From Parietaria judaica (Eukaryota > Streptophyta > Magnoliopsida > Rosales > Urticaceae), in NCBI GenBank assembly GCA_954871525.1, contig OX940865.1, forward strand, positions 20,940,420 through 21,004,419: 64,000 nt of DNA, in the 5' to 3' direction. The position numbers and the translations under genes are program-made. The first letter of the stretch is position 1. Every line of letters starts with the position of its first letter. Of this stretch, positions 10,858 through 22,500 are shown piece after piece. A model generated the notes under the pieces. That model searched no databases. It was not told the DNA's origin and saw only the letters and a program-made list of their open reading frames with translations.

Positions 10858-11066
10858 GAACAAACTTGATTGACAAATATAACTATAGGAATATTTTTCT
10901 TTCTTTCATGTTAGTCTCTTCTTATTCTTCCACTACTAGAAGAAGAAAAAATAAATTGCCTCCGCCCCTCTTCTTATTCTCCCTTGCCGTAATTTGGTGT
11001 TTTTTATTTTGGCATTTTGTCCCGAATTTTGTCCTGAATTTTGTCATTTATATTATCCCGTCCCAG

Positions 11067-11068
<2 letters not shown>

Positions 11069-11101
<33 letters not shown>
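11069..11101. repeat. (TA)n microsatellite
   Basis: About 16 uninterrupted TA dinucleotides, followed by TTTAAAAAAAAGG. Confidence 0.95.
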
Positions 11102-11105
<4 letters not shown>

Positions 11106-11545
11106 AAAAAAAGGGACTATTTGTTACTGTTTCGGAACCAAGACATAATTTTGCTGTTAAAAAAAACCTCCATTCCCGATTCCAGCTTCATCTACATTAT
11201 TATTTAATGGTGTGTTAAATACTATAAAATTACTGGACTTGCAGAACCTCGATCTCCAACAAAGTCAAAATATGAGAGTCGTCTTACAAAATAAATGGCA
11301 ACACAAAGCACAAATTATATATTGCGCCAAAGAACTTTGAAGATTGCTTTTTCTAAATAATATAACGAAACATCACAAGTATTAATCAAGTATAAAGAAA
11401 TGTATGCATATAGAAATTTCTCATTCAGAGAACCACAAACTTACTTTTATTAGTAAGGCAATATAAAGCCCTAGAAGAAGTGATATATGAGCAAATAAAA
11501 CCTAACTATCAATCTTCCAAACTTCAACACACATATCATGCAGCT

Positions 11546-12997
11546 TCAACGGGTTATATGAGCAACGAAAGAATCCAACTCCAACCGAGAAACTCCGCCT
11601 TTTTCGGTGGATTTTCGCAGCTCGACACCCAACTCCTCGGCTCTCTTCTTCACCTTGTCTCCTTCCTCGGAGTTCATCAGCCTCTTGACTACATCGGCAA
11701 TGTCCGACGAACTCACCACCTCGTTCCTCTTGGCCCACTCCCTCACAGGCATACCGGCTTTTATGATGTCCGTAATAAGCGCAGCGTTCATGGGCTGGTC
11801 GGAGTGTATTGGCCACGTCAACAGGGGCACGCCGAGGCTCAAGCTTTCGAGGCACGAGTTCCACCCGCAGTGGCTCAAGAACCCGCCCGTTGAGGGGTGC
11901 CCCAGAATCTCCAGCTGGGGCGCCCACTCCCTCACCACTATCCCCCTTTCCCTCACTCTCTCCTCAAACCCTAGCGGAAGTTTCGACGTGCTCGAAGCCC
12001 TAGAACCAAGAGAAATGTCGTTGAAATCTTCAGCGTCGATCAGAACCCAGATGAACTTCGTCCCGCTCTCCTCCAACCCTATAGCCAGCTCTGTGAGCTG
12101 TTCTTCTTCGATAACTGTTGATGTCCCAAAACACACATACAACACTGAGTTTTTGTCTTGTTTGTCGAGCCACTCCAAGCATAGCTTGCCTTTGCCATGT
12201 TTCAAAGAGCTCGAAGGTTTGGCGTTGACTTTGGCCCTTGTCATTCGCTGCAAAGGCCCGATTGCCCATAGCTTCAAGCTCTGGTCACCGACATTCTCTC
12301 TCTCTTTCTCCAAAAGCAAGTCAATGAAGTCTCTCTCCACCGCCCTGCTCGTGTTGTGAAGCAGCCCGGAAGTTCGATTGGTCTTCCCGAATTCAAACTG
12401 ACGAGCAAGGAAATCGCCGATCTCGGGCGAAAAGCATCCTTTGGACGACGGAATGCCGCCCTCTATCTTCTCTCCCATGCCGGAGAGGAGAAAGGAAAGG
12501 CACGAGACGCTCGAGAAGCTGTGGAAAACATACGATTCTGAGTTCGAAAGCAAGGCTGAATCCTGAACGGCCGAGCTTGCGAACGCGTCGTGCACAACGA
12601 CGACCCTTCTTGAATTAGCCGACAGTGTGGCTAGAAGGGCGGTGACGTGTGGGCGAAGATACTCAACGTAGGCGACGAAGCACGCGTGAAGATTCGGAGG
12701 GACATTAGGGCTTGTTAAAAGATCGTTGGGTGTGTCGGGAGATTGCAGCAGGCCGAGTGGAGGCGGGTTCGGAAGGTCGTGGAACCGGACGGCGCAGTTA
12801 GGGTTTAGTGCGTGCATGGCGCGAGACTTGACTCGTGCGTTGTGGAAAGTTGAGCCGATGAAGTGCACGGATATTGCGTTGTTCTTGTCATGATTACAGG
12901 AGGAAATGATCTGAGCGAGTTGAAAAAGTTGGTTGAAATGGCTGTGTGCTGCGAAAGGAACGAACAACACTGCGATGTCGCTGCTGTTTGACGCCAT
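11546..12997 (-). CDS. UDP-glycosyltransferase, zeatin O-glucosyl/xylosyltransferase-like (UGT93 type), copy 3
   Basis: Intronless, 483 residues from the ATG at 12997 (MASNSSDIAVLFVPF). An in-frame ATG exists at 13093, but it lies upstream of a TATA-like element (about 13042-13047) and adds residues no relative has; the start of copy 2 also supports 12997. It carries HSHFNQ with His20, VVVVHDAF with the likely partner Asp, and a PSPG box at residues 358-401 ending in Gln. It keeps the full-length proline-rich loop (PNPPPLGLLQSPDTPND onwards) that copy 2 has lost. The conserved C-terminus ends SFVAHITR. Likely a cytosolic O-glycosyltransferase of cytokinins or similar small alcohols; substrate inferred. 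Confidence 0.93.
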   Translation of the reverse strand: MASNSSDIAVLFVPFAAHSHFNQLFQLAQIISSCNHDKNNAISVHFIGSTFHNARVKSRAMHALNPNCAVRFHDLPNPPPLGLLQSPDTPNDLLTSPNVPPNLHACFVAYVEYLRPHVTALLATLSANSRRVVVVHDAFASSAVQDSALLSNSESYVFHSFSSVSCLSFLLSGMGEKIEGGIPSSKGCFSPEIGDFLARQFEFGKTNRTSGLLHNTSRAVERDFIDLLLEKERENVGDQSLKLWAIGPLQRMTRAKVNAKPSSSLKHGKGKLCLEWLDKQDKNSVLYVCFGTSTVIEEEQLTELAIGLEESGTKFIWVLIDAEDFNDISLGSRASSTSKLPLGFEERVRERGIVVREWAPQLEILGHPSTGGFLSHCGWNSCLESLSLGVPLLTWPIHSDQPMNAALITDIIKAGMPVREWAKRNEVVSSSDIADVVKRLMNSEEGDKVKKRAEELGVELRKSTEKGGVSRLELDSFVAHITR

Positions 12998-13041
12998 TGA
13001 TGAGCTAGCTAAAGAGAGACATGTATAGCTACACTTGACTG

Positions 13042-13047
13042 TATATA
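13042..13047 (-). promoter_or_regulatory. TATA-like element of UGT copy 3
   Basis: TTATATAC on the minus strand about 45-50 bp upstream of the ATG at 12997. Its position argues against the longer in-frame start at 13093. Confidence 0.35.
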
Positions 13048-13577
13048 AGATTTGTGTTAACTTTGACAAAAGTTTTCCTGCCTGCCACAACAAATTATTT
13101 ATTTATTAATTGTTACAATTATATATAATATTATAATTATATATATGTTAATTTGATGGTAGTATAATATAACCGACATAATTTAGAAAGAAATAGTACC
13201 TTAAAATTTAAATATGTCTCTAGATATTTTTATATTAATATGGATTATAAATAGTATAAGTTTTAAATATTTTTATTTTTTGACATAAACATAATCTTTT
13301 CTTTAATGCTAAAATTTCACATGCTCTGTATTTTTCACCGCTAAATTTCAGTGTCCACTGTTTTTTTTTTTTCTTTCAATTGCTCATTAAGTCTTTGAGA
13401 GAGAGAGAGAGTGAGGTTTATTACAAATCCAAAGAAAATCGCTTAATTAATTAAAAAAGTGAGAGAATTAATATAGGGAATTGAAATCTTTGGTTGTAAA
13501 AGAAAAAGGATTGGAATCATGTTACTACAAAAGCAAAATATTTAATACTTATGCTGCTCTTTACCCTACTAATTTAA

Positions 13578-14060
13578 GGGTAAATTCAGGTAAAAGTACT
13601 TTGAAGTATACAAAATTTAACGTCATAGTTTTAATCTTATTTTATTATGGTAAAAGTACCAAAAGTAGTTTTTTCGTCTAGCGTAAGTACCAAATAGCTT
13701 CCGTTATAGTTCATCTGTCAAATGTCACTCTCTCGTCTCCAACGAACATCCACCATCGTCCGTGTCCATCTCATCCTCAGAAACGCGATTAGGGCTTTTG
13801 GGTTTCAAGAAATTTCGACTTTGAGTTCTCGGGTTTGTAGGCTCAAAAGGGGCTTAAAGGTTCGAAAAGAGGGAAATAAAATGGTTTTAATTTGTGTGAA
13901 GAATAAAATATGTTTGTACTTAATGAATCATAATGGAAGCCCATTGGTACTTATGGTGAGACGAAAATGGTACTTTTGGTATTTTTACAACGATAAAATA
14001 TGATTAGGAATATGTCGTGGAATTTTGTATACTTCAAGGTACTTTTACCTGGATTTATCC
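13578..14060. mobile_element. Long-TIR MITE inserted in the UGT copy 3 upstream region
   Basis: Inverted arms of about 120 bp. The left arm starts GGGTAAATTCAGGTAAAAGT and the right arm ends ACTTTTACCTGGATTTATCC; both contain GTATACAAAATT and AAAGTACCAAAAGTA words. The core (about 13715-13930) is richer in C and G and has TCATCCTC and GGGTTTCAAG words like a plant 5' UTR, so it may be captured host DNA. A 93-codon ORF here is mostly TIR and is not considered a gene. No convincing target duplication was seen. The unit B copy of the UGT segment is split by this insertion. Confidence 0.75.
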
Positions 14061-14199
14061 TATAAGTAATGAATCCTTATTTTTTTTTTTTTTTGTGGAT
14101 GATCTTTATAATAAATCAATTGAAAAAAGGTAAATCAAATTTTAATAAGGGCAAAATAGTCAATAATGATGTTTTTTATTTCAAAATAGTAAGAGAAAT

Positions 14200-14765
14200 T
14201 GGGCAGGCGAGATTGAGAAGACTTTGGAACATGAATTTGATGTGATATTCGGTATTATATATATATAGAAATTGAGTATCAAAATAGTGGTCCCTATCGA
14301 AAAAATAAATAGATGATTAATTTGGTTTACAGTTTAAGTTGGACCATCGTGATAGCATCATTATTTCTCATACGTTATATTTTTTTCCTTACCTTAAATA
14401 TATATAATATATACATATACATATACATATATATATACGTTTTTCATTGCTATTAAATCAAAAGAGTTGACAAATTTGAAAACTAAAGCTTCCCATATAT
14501 AGTTCTTTTTTTACTCTTTAATCTTATAATAACAAATTGCTTATAAATCGTATGATATCACACCAATCGAAAATAAGTGACTATTTGTTCGCATTAGATA
14601 ATGTATACTATATTTTCTATATATAAATATATATTAGAGATATGAGGTGAAATGAAAGTTGAAACTAGTCATTATTTATAATTTAGTATTAAGAGATATA
14701 ACATCATTTTATGACGTGGTAAATGACGAGTGATGATATTGCCCGTCTCCAACAAAGTCAAAATA
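14200..14765. repeat. Upstream part of duplicated UGT segment (unit B)
   Basis: Second copy of the promoter-side DNA described at 9420-10440. The far edge matches CTCCAACAAAGTCAAAATA at 14744-14762 with 11251-11269 in unit A. In unit A that word is about 800 bp further away because of the CACTA/(TA)n interval. Confidence 0.7.
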
Positions 14766-14787
14766 GGAGCCATATGTCGAGTTACCT

Positions 14788-15228
14788 CGGGGCAGATTTA
14801 GTGAGGGCCAAGCGCGTGCGGTCGCTCCCACTTAATTCAAATCAGTGATTTTTGATAAATATATATATACAATTTTACTTTTATCAAGCTATATATTAAA
14901 TGTATAATAACCAAACAAAATTAATATTTTAATGTAGTAGTTATTTGAGAACAATTTTAACTCTCTCCTAGAAGACAAAGTTCAATTTCCATCAAGGCAT
15001 CAACTTCATTTTTTAAAATATTTATGATCTCTATTATTACTCATCTCTTAATATGAAGATTCTTTTATTACACATTAAGTTATAACATTTGTATAATTAT
15101 ATCACTAAATATTTTATCGATTATTGAAAAATAATTATAAGAAATACTTTATTTATCATATTTTATTTTTAAAATCCCGTCTTAATTTTTTTTCTCCCCC
15201 TCTTAGTAAAATTCTGGCTCCGCCCCTG
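14788..15228. mobile_element. Non-autonomous hAT element
   Basis: A 441-bp element flanked by an exact 8-bp duplication GAGTTACC at 14780-14787 and 15229-15236, as expected of hAT transposition. Imperfect terminal inverted repeats: left TCGGGGCAGATTTAG, right CTGGCTCCGCCCCTG, the latter a very common plant hAT terminus. No transposase coding. Confidence 0.8.
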
Positions 15229-15564
15229 GAGTTACCAACAGTAAAGCTAGAGACACGCATACGCCTATGTTTAATAAAAGTGTAGAAATAATTGATGTTT
15301 TAGAGTTTAACCGTAAATGTACACATGTTCCTCGTGTAACAAATCGTAACGAGGCTTACCAAACTTGATGTCCCCTCCTTCGAGCAAGGTTCAGTTTTAT
15401 TCTTGAATTGTTCTACCATGAATCATTCACTAAAGGTCATAAAATAGATCAAAATGTTACAAATTAATAGACCGAGCTCATGTGATAAGTTAAGATAATT
15501 AAGACGGCATACTTAAATAACAAAATTAATGGCATAATTAATTCTAGCGCAAGTACCTTGTATA

Positions 15565-17930
15565 TCAAGCAAGAACAGGAAGATCCACCTTTTCAAAGGA
15601 GAAGAAACTAATTTTTCCCTGTTCTATATGACAGAACTTCAAAGGAACTCCTACACATTGTCTTTCAAGAGCTTCAACAGCTTCTTTTGATGGTGGATAA
15701 CCACTAACGAACCCAGAAAAGAAAAGAAAAAAGTCAATACAATAATTTCAAGGCCTCTAAATATTGTTAAGTGGAAATCTAATATATTGAAATGGGCTTT
15801 CATGAAATTTATCACAGATTCAGAACAGCTGAATTAAGGGTTGCAGGTCCGGACACGGGACACAAAACGCTTACGGCACAAAGTAAATTGGTTTAAGCCG
15901 ACAGTATATAGATCTGTGTTCGATTGACATGGTAAGTATTAAATATAAGGTGAACACCATACGATTAGATAATTAAAATAAAATATTAATTTTACGCCTT
16001 TAATATGTGCTATATGGGTCATATACGAACACGGTTAATAAACGGGTCAAGCATGATTAACACGATTAGTAAATAAAGTGACTCTAGATCTATAGAGAAT
16101 TAGTAGACAATTAATAAGACACGACACGAACACGAAACGAAACACAAATTGTCACCCTACTCTCTTAATATCCACTAAAGTGAAAACTACCAATTTTTAT
16201 TATCTTTAGCTGTTTCTTTTTACCAGCGATACCGTTCAATTGGACCGTTGGCTGTGCTGATATTAGTGTTTATATATAATAAATGTTCAATAGTATGTGT
16301 AATGAAATTTTATTTCTCTTTACTGTTTTTTTCTAGGTTAATATCTCATTGTCAATGTTGTTTGTTTTGTATTTCGATTATGAATACTATTAAAATGGTT
16401 TGAAGAAACAATACCTACAAAAGCAGATAATGAAGCTCGGATCTCCAGGACGGGACTTTCTAAACTTGCTGTTTGGGAGATAGACATCGAAAAACGGCCT
16501 TGCTTCGCCGATCTGTATCTTACTCAACATTCCGGTAATATAGAGCTCCTCTTCACTTTTCGAGTCTCTGAAAGATTCACTAATCCCACTGACACTCTTC
16601 AGAGACCACGGAATTCCGTGTCGTTGAACGATATAACCGAGCGATTTCAGCTGCTTATAGGCCTGAAAGTAATCCCAACAACATCCGTTCTTTTCGTCGG
16701 CTAACTTCGTATATACGTCTTCAATGGAAGTAATCGCACCGGTATCATCCATCAGAACTAATCCCCCTAGTTCCACCAAATACCTAAAATGAAAGCATAG
16801 CTTATAAATATGCAAAACAATATAAAGAATGTACACCATAATACAAACTTATTGTAATTGACATCAATGGCCTCAGAACTTTGCATGTCGATGTAGTTTG
16901 CCACCTAAACTTTAAGCACCTAATCTAGATTAAGCTATCATGTGCGATTAGCAGAAAATTCCTATCGAACATGTTCGGGAAATTCTTCCCGTTCTAACTC
17001 TTGAATTAGAAATCGGGATTATGTTTATCAATAAAGTGTTCCTGGGATAAATAAAAGATTGCAACTTACAAGCAAAGTTAAATATTTTCACTCACAGAAC
17101 TTCTTCGATGGAGCAATAAATTTTACTGCGGCGAACAATCCCGGTCGACCTCCAAATCGAGCCTTTAAGAACTTCGACCTCCGCTAATCCCACCTTGCTC
17201 ATCCAATGAGCTTTTGACAAAACTTTTCTGCAATAAAATTACATCCAAACTTAATTATAAAATAGGGAACGCACCAAACTAGTCGTCTTTCTCTTAATAT
17301 CACAAGCTAGTTTTGCTTTTGTATACCATTAACTTTCAATTCTCGGAATTACCCACCATTTTCAAGAACAACTAAAATATAACTTGTAAGTTTTTTTATA
17401 TAGCATTTTAGTTTTATATAACTAAAATAATTCTAATTTTCAAAAACCATTTACCATTTATCATAGTTTGTAATTTTGCTTTGTTATATACCTTCTAGTT
17501 CCCTTTGTTACAAACACATACTCTTATGAACCAACTCTCAAAAGGTTTCCGAAGCCGACAAGCTAAACGTCAACGAGTGGACGAGCAAGCAGCGACGAGG
17601 GTAGTATTTGGTTTTTTAGAAATAGAAAGAGGGTATTTTATTCTTCTGGAACAAATTTAAATTTTTTAAAAAAAATTAGAGGGTAGTATTGTCAAATCAT
17701 ACTCGTGGTTGTTATATATTTAATGGCGGGTATGTTTTGCGAAGCTTGAAAATAGAAAGTATAGAGAGAAATTTCGCTATAACAAGTACAGTCTACCTCG
17801 GCTGCAAATGAGACACCGGAACCGAGCCGTAACAATACTCTTGACCCTCGTCTTTGTCCGAATCATCACCGTAAACGATCTCATCATCACTATCTCCTTC
17901 CGCGTCACTTTCCGTCTTTTGCTTCTCCAT
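15565..17930 (-). CDS. SEN54: tRNA-splicing endonuclease subunit SEN54
   Basis: Four coding exons: 17797-17930, 17096-17227, 16415-16783 and 15565-15703 (774 nt, 257 residues). All junctions are GT..AG and keep frame. SEN54 is a structural subunit of the nuclear complex that cuts introns out of pre-tRNAs; it is not itself catalytic. The first 40 residues are acidic (SDAEGDSDDE). Then follows the SEN54 N-domain: GLAEVEVLKGSIWRSTGIV, YLVELGGLVLMDD and LKSLGYIVQRHGIPW. The C-terminal nuclease-like domain has FFDVYLPNSKFRKS, GDPSF and SGYPPSKEAVEALE, ending VDLPVLA. Length fits plant SEN54. It is transcribed in the same direction as NUP93, 1.6 kb away. Confidence 0.93.
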
Positions 17931-18760
17931 CAACCAAAGTGTGCAAAACACGTCCACAGAACTCTCAAATGAAAACGAGCGTTTGGCTTCGTTCCCCGCT
18001 CGAAATTTTCATAAGGTGCAGACAGCCCCCACAAAGCTTTGTTCTTTTCTTTTTGCCGTAATCTGTTATAAAATATACGGTTCGGTTAGTAACGACCCGA
18101 GAACGTACTAATGGCGAAGAATTCATCCGGCTTCTTCACTGTATGAAGCATCGTTTAGACATTTTCTCAAACACATTGAGTGCTAAATCAACACTCACAC
18201 CAGTTTACCAAGCTTTCACACGTTTATGAATCAATGGCAACATGGTGAATCTTAGTACAACGAAAACAAGAAGCATAAAACACACACGCACGCACAACAA
18301 CTATGAGCTTAGGGGGGCAAATATGCACCTTCCAATAAGTTCAGGGCAATTCTGTCGCTTTTGAATTTGATTCCTTCCTTTCAGTATGTTTCTTTTTGTC
18401 GTTTCAGCGAGGAATATGTCGTTTTACGAGTTAATTGTCGTTTTTTTGTTACATTTTATGTCCTTGTAATTTATTGGCAATTTTTCTTTCCCAAAACGTC
18501 GTCGAAAAAATTGTCGGTTTTCAGCTTCCTTAACAATAACCGAATGTCGTTTATAGTAGATGTATGTCGTCGTAAGGGTTTGTTATTGGTAAACAAGAAA
18601 ACTTAATTTGAAATTAGACTGACATAAACTAGAAAATTGCGAACATAAAATGAAAAATTATATGATAAGTAAGTTTTTTTTTTTTTTTAAATCATTCCAT
18701 ATAATTGATTTCAATTAAAAAAACAAAAAATTAATTGGTTTTAAACTCTAAAATGTCGAA
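17931..18760. other. Spacer upstream of SEN54
   Basis: No gene supported. The first 150 bp should hold the SEN54 promoter and leader (CT-rich on the minus strand). An 81-codon plus-strand ORF at 18361-18606 has no recognisable features and is rejected as a gene. Confidence 0.45.
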
Positions 18761-18763
18761 CCA

Positions 18764-18990
18764 AGCTTGTTTGGCTTAATGGTAACTCTACTAAACTTTC
18801 TTGGAGGTCGCGAGTTCAAATCCCATGGGACACAAATGCATGCCCTTTTTATATATGCAAACTTGAACAATAGTACAATTTTTTCTTACACTGAGTATAC
18901 CTAGTGATGTCATATTACTTTACACTGAATATACCTAGTAATATGTCATATTACATTGTAATCTTAGCCGACAATGTCACCTCATTCAAA
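18764..18990 (+). mobile_element. tRNA-derived SINE-like element
   Basis: GCTTGTTTGGCTTAATGGTA (18765-18784) fits a Pol III A box. GGTCGCGAGTTCAAATCCC (18806-18824) fits a B box about 35 bp later. The tRNA-like head cannot fold as an intact tRNA. It is followed by an unrelated body in which about 36 bp, TTACACTGARTATACCTAGTRAT, are repeated directly at about 18887 and 18921, and by an A-rich end near 18985. Boundaries are approximate. Confidence 0.6.
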
Positions 18991-18994
18991 AAAA

Positions 18995-19564
18995 ATAATT
19001 TCTTAAGATGCTGAGAAATATTGTGCAATCGGTCAAAAAATACGGAGACACTGTTTTATGTACATAAAAAACTTGGTTTAGAAATACCTATTATTTTATG
19101 GGAAAAAATTTGAAATTGTCACACTTTTGCTAACTTCGAGTCTTTTTGGGTAAAATAAAAACTTTTAAGAATAATACCGCTACAAAAATGCATATTTGAA
19201 ACACTTTCGATACTGACCAACATTAATTAAAAAAAAAAAAAAAACCAAAATAATCACCACCGGTGGAATACCAAAAAAACACCCCCAAATGCATAATAAA
19301 GAAAAGAAATAACTAGTTAAAAGACTTTTTGGCCGAAATGCCCTTTTTTTTATAAGCGGTCATCGGAGTTCTTACATATTGTTATATGAACCGAATCAAG
19401 AACCGGTCTCAAGATTTGCTGTTTTTCAAAAGAATTAAAGACAAGAACTCAAGTTTCTTGCGACAGCCATTGAATTTACAAAGGTGAACAAGAAAAGATT
19501 GTTCATACAAAATGGCTAATTGCACTACGGCTTCGTGATCAAAATCCCGTGTCGTAACAGCTGT
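18995..19564. other. Spacer downstream of NUP93
   Basis: AT-rich, with an A16 tract at about 19230. The last 150 bp or so are the NUP93 3' UTR. No other feature seen. Confidence 0.5.
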
Positions 19565-22500
19565 TTACAAGCTCCTTGCAACTTTTTCGTATAAATCACG
19601 TGGCCAATTCCTGCTAGAATTATTTGCAATAAAAGTTGCAATCTGCAAAAACATCAAACACCACAAATTAATAACATTGAGCAACTCTAAGAATTCAATT
19701 TTGTAGTATTATAAGTAAATAAATAAAAAATGGTAAATTGGTAAACTGTATAGCTAATGTTATATATGTAGTGCAATTATTATTTTGATAGCTTCACTAT
19801 AATAGGGATTAATTTCTGACCATTCTTGGTAAATTTAGAAAATTAGTTTTTATATGTTAAAAGTTGAAAACTTCATTAAATTATGACAATTAAGGAGTTT
19901 TATTCAATTATAGGAGTAAAACAGGTTAATAAATTTGCATATCTGGTTTCCATGAAATTTGTCAGCCACCCCGATAAGCATATTTTGATAGTCACTGAAT
20001 AGGATTAATTCCTAATTTAATCTCGGTTTTAGAGGATTAGTTTTATACTTTTATATATTATTAAATTTATCAGACCATTATTCATCAAAAGCTAGAGCTA
20101 TTTATCGTCGAACATACCTTAGCCCTCAAAGCACGGAGTGATCCATCTGAATCTGTAACGTTATCCAAACACGTAAGTGCGACTCTAAGAAGATCTGGAA
20201 CACAAGCTTGAACATGAGGAGATAGATTCTGAAACACATCAGCGACCGTATTCGGAGCTCGCGGATCCAACGGAAGAAACTGAAGCTTCGAAACCTCCCT
20301 TAAAGCGTCGATGTAGTGGCCCACTTTGACAAACTTGTGGACTGAAAGTACTGCCTCGAGTTGCCTTAGAACAATCTGCTGATCCGAAACGTGTTGTCTC
20401 TCAAGAGGACTGCATCAAGACATCGTTATATAGAATAAAGCTTCGTAAAAGTTTAACAATCCTAAAAAAATCTTTTTATTTCATATCACAGAAATCATCT
20501 ATGTTTCAAAATCACATTCTCAGTGTTCACGGGCAAATAACCCAGAAAGAAATCATCTTCCATCGTTTTAGGAAGTGCACTCTTAACTATATTTATCCTT
20601 GAAAAGGAAGAAAAAAACGTCGGTGGTAGCAGTGGGAAGATGAAGTATTTCTATATTTCGGTCTTCAAAGTATCAAAAACTATGTGATTTTTCAAAGCAA
20701 AGTTTACGCAAAACAAAGAACTTTAGATGATTTGTGACATATTAGTGAATACAAAAAACTACGCAAGCCTTCTAGTTTTCATCATAAAAGATGTAGAGCG
20801 ATGACTTTTGACCTACCTGACTTCAGAATGATACTTGTAACTCTCGAGGATCTCGTTTCCAGAGTGAATGAGACCAGCAGTTCGGCTTTCACCATCGATT
20901 CTACCACGTGAGAGAGAGCATATTGCTTCAGAGAGGCACTTGTTAATCGTATCCAGCGCCATTGAAAACGCGCCAATTCTTTTTTGAAGTTCAATTGACT
21001 GCAAGAAATGTAATTCCAGTAAACGCATTAAAAAACAACAAAGATCAATATGTGTTTGGTTATAAACTACGGAGATGAGAAAGATAGCAAAAGAGTCAAT
21101 CCGTTGAATGGATGAGAAAAAGGGCAAATGCAAACGGAAAATTTTAATTCAAACCAAGTTGATAACAAACCCTGATTTTTCTACAAGTATATTATACATT
21201 TTTGTATACAGCAATGAAAGAAAATCTACCTTGTCGTATAACCCGGCATCCTGGCACCGATTAGCCGCTTCAAGCAAGAACTGTTTTCTACCATTTGTAT
21301 CAGTCAAAAACCGAATCAGTTCGCCTTCTTCTCCAGCTCCTCTCGGGCCAAGCAATAGATAGATCCCACCATCAGCCAGTAAAATCTCCGTGAGCAGTTG
21401 CTTAAGCAATAAGTTTCTCTGCCTTTGCTGATCGGCACTGCCTCTCCCAGACCAAGACTCCTGTCCACCACCGACAACTGCCGCAGCTTGAGCATAGTAT
21501 TCCAAAACCATCCGGAGATCACCGACACGTAGATACAAAGACCCGTATTGCCTAATGTAGAAGTAGAAAATTGAGGATTAGTCTGTAATTATAAATTATA
21601 AGTAATTTAGATTATGTTTTTGTTACAGTAAAACCAGTTCCGGGAACCAGAATTTTGGAACACTTCTGTTGAATTTTCGGGATTTCAAAACATGTCCTGA
21701 TCCCAGTTTTCAAAACACCTATATCTTCAGGACGGTGACTGGAAAAAACAGGCTTTGGTACCGGTTTAAAAAGTAAGTAAATAAAAAGTAAAAAAAATCA
21801 CTTCTAATAAAATGTTATGTCATAAAAAAAATAGCGCAGTAAACCGGGAAATCTCCAGTTATGTAGAAGAAAAATATAACAAAAAAAATCAAACAGGAAC
21901 AGTTTAGCACATGATAATCTCGTAATAAGTAATCCAGTAAAAGATGTTTTTCTATTTCTGATTAATGGTTAGTCATATTAGCCCAAAACCACACCTGATT
22001 ATGCTCGATGCCTCGGCTTGAGCATCCATCACTCCTGTCTTCTGCCCCGCTCCGACACCTAAGGAAATAATCCCGTGGTCTGCCAGTGCAATGGATATGT
22101 GTGCAGCGTCGATATTATACCCCTCATCTCCTCCTTCTTTAGACAAGTACATAACCGCCGGTATTAACTGCAGGCTCAAAAGCAATACATAGGGGTACAC
22201 AAGAGGGTCCTTTCCATTCTTTGTGTAATACGAAGGGTCGAATTTGTTCAGGTAGAGTTGCAAATCGTCGAGGGTGTACGGTACCAAGCTGTCACTTAGA
22301 ACAACAGATTGGGCCCCAGTCGGGCAGTCCCGTACCGCCGACAATTTGAACCACAAGAAGTCTTCTATCGTATTGAAAAGTGTCGGTAAGTCTCTCAAGA
22401 GTCGGTCGATTTGCTTGCGGGACCCACATATGATGGCATATAGAAGTAGTTTTTTCTTGTCGTATGAAGATCGACTTAAACGATCACCCATTCGTAACAT

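Noticed and set aside
12998..13093. N-terminal extension of glycosyltransferase copy 3 to the ATG at 13093
   Set aside because: The extension lies across the TATA-like element, has no counterpart in copy 2 or the family, and the ATG at 12997 matches the start of copy 2.
13722..14003. 93-codon ORF
   Set aside because: It lies inside a long-TIR MITE and much of it is TIR sequence.
15838..16165. hAT-like element with AAGGGTTGC...GTCACCCTA ends in SEN54 intron 3
   Set aside because: Ends are suggestive (GGACACGGGACAC against GACACGACACGAACAC), but no 8-bp duplication and poor arm complementarity were seen.
18361..18606. 81-codon plus-strand ORF
   Set aside because: No domain, no splice partner, low-complexity Phe/Val-rich translation in AT-rich spacer.
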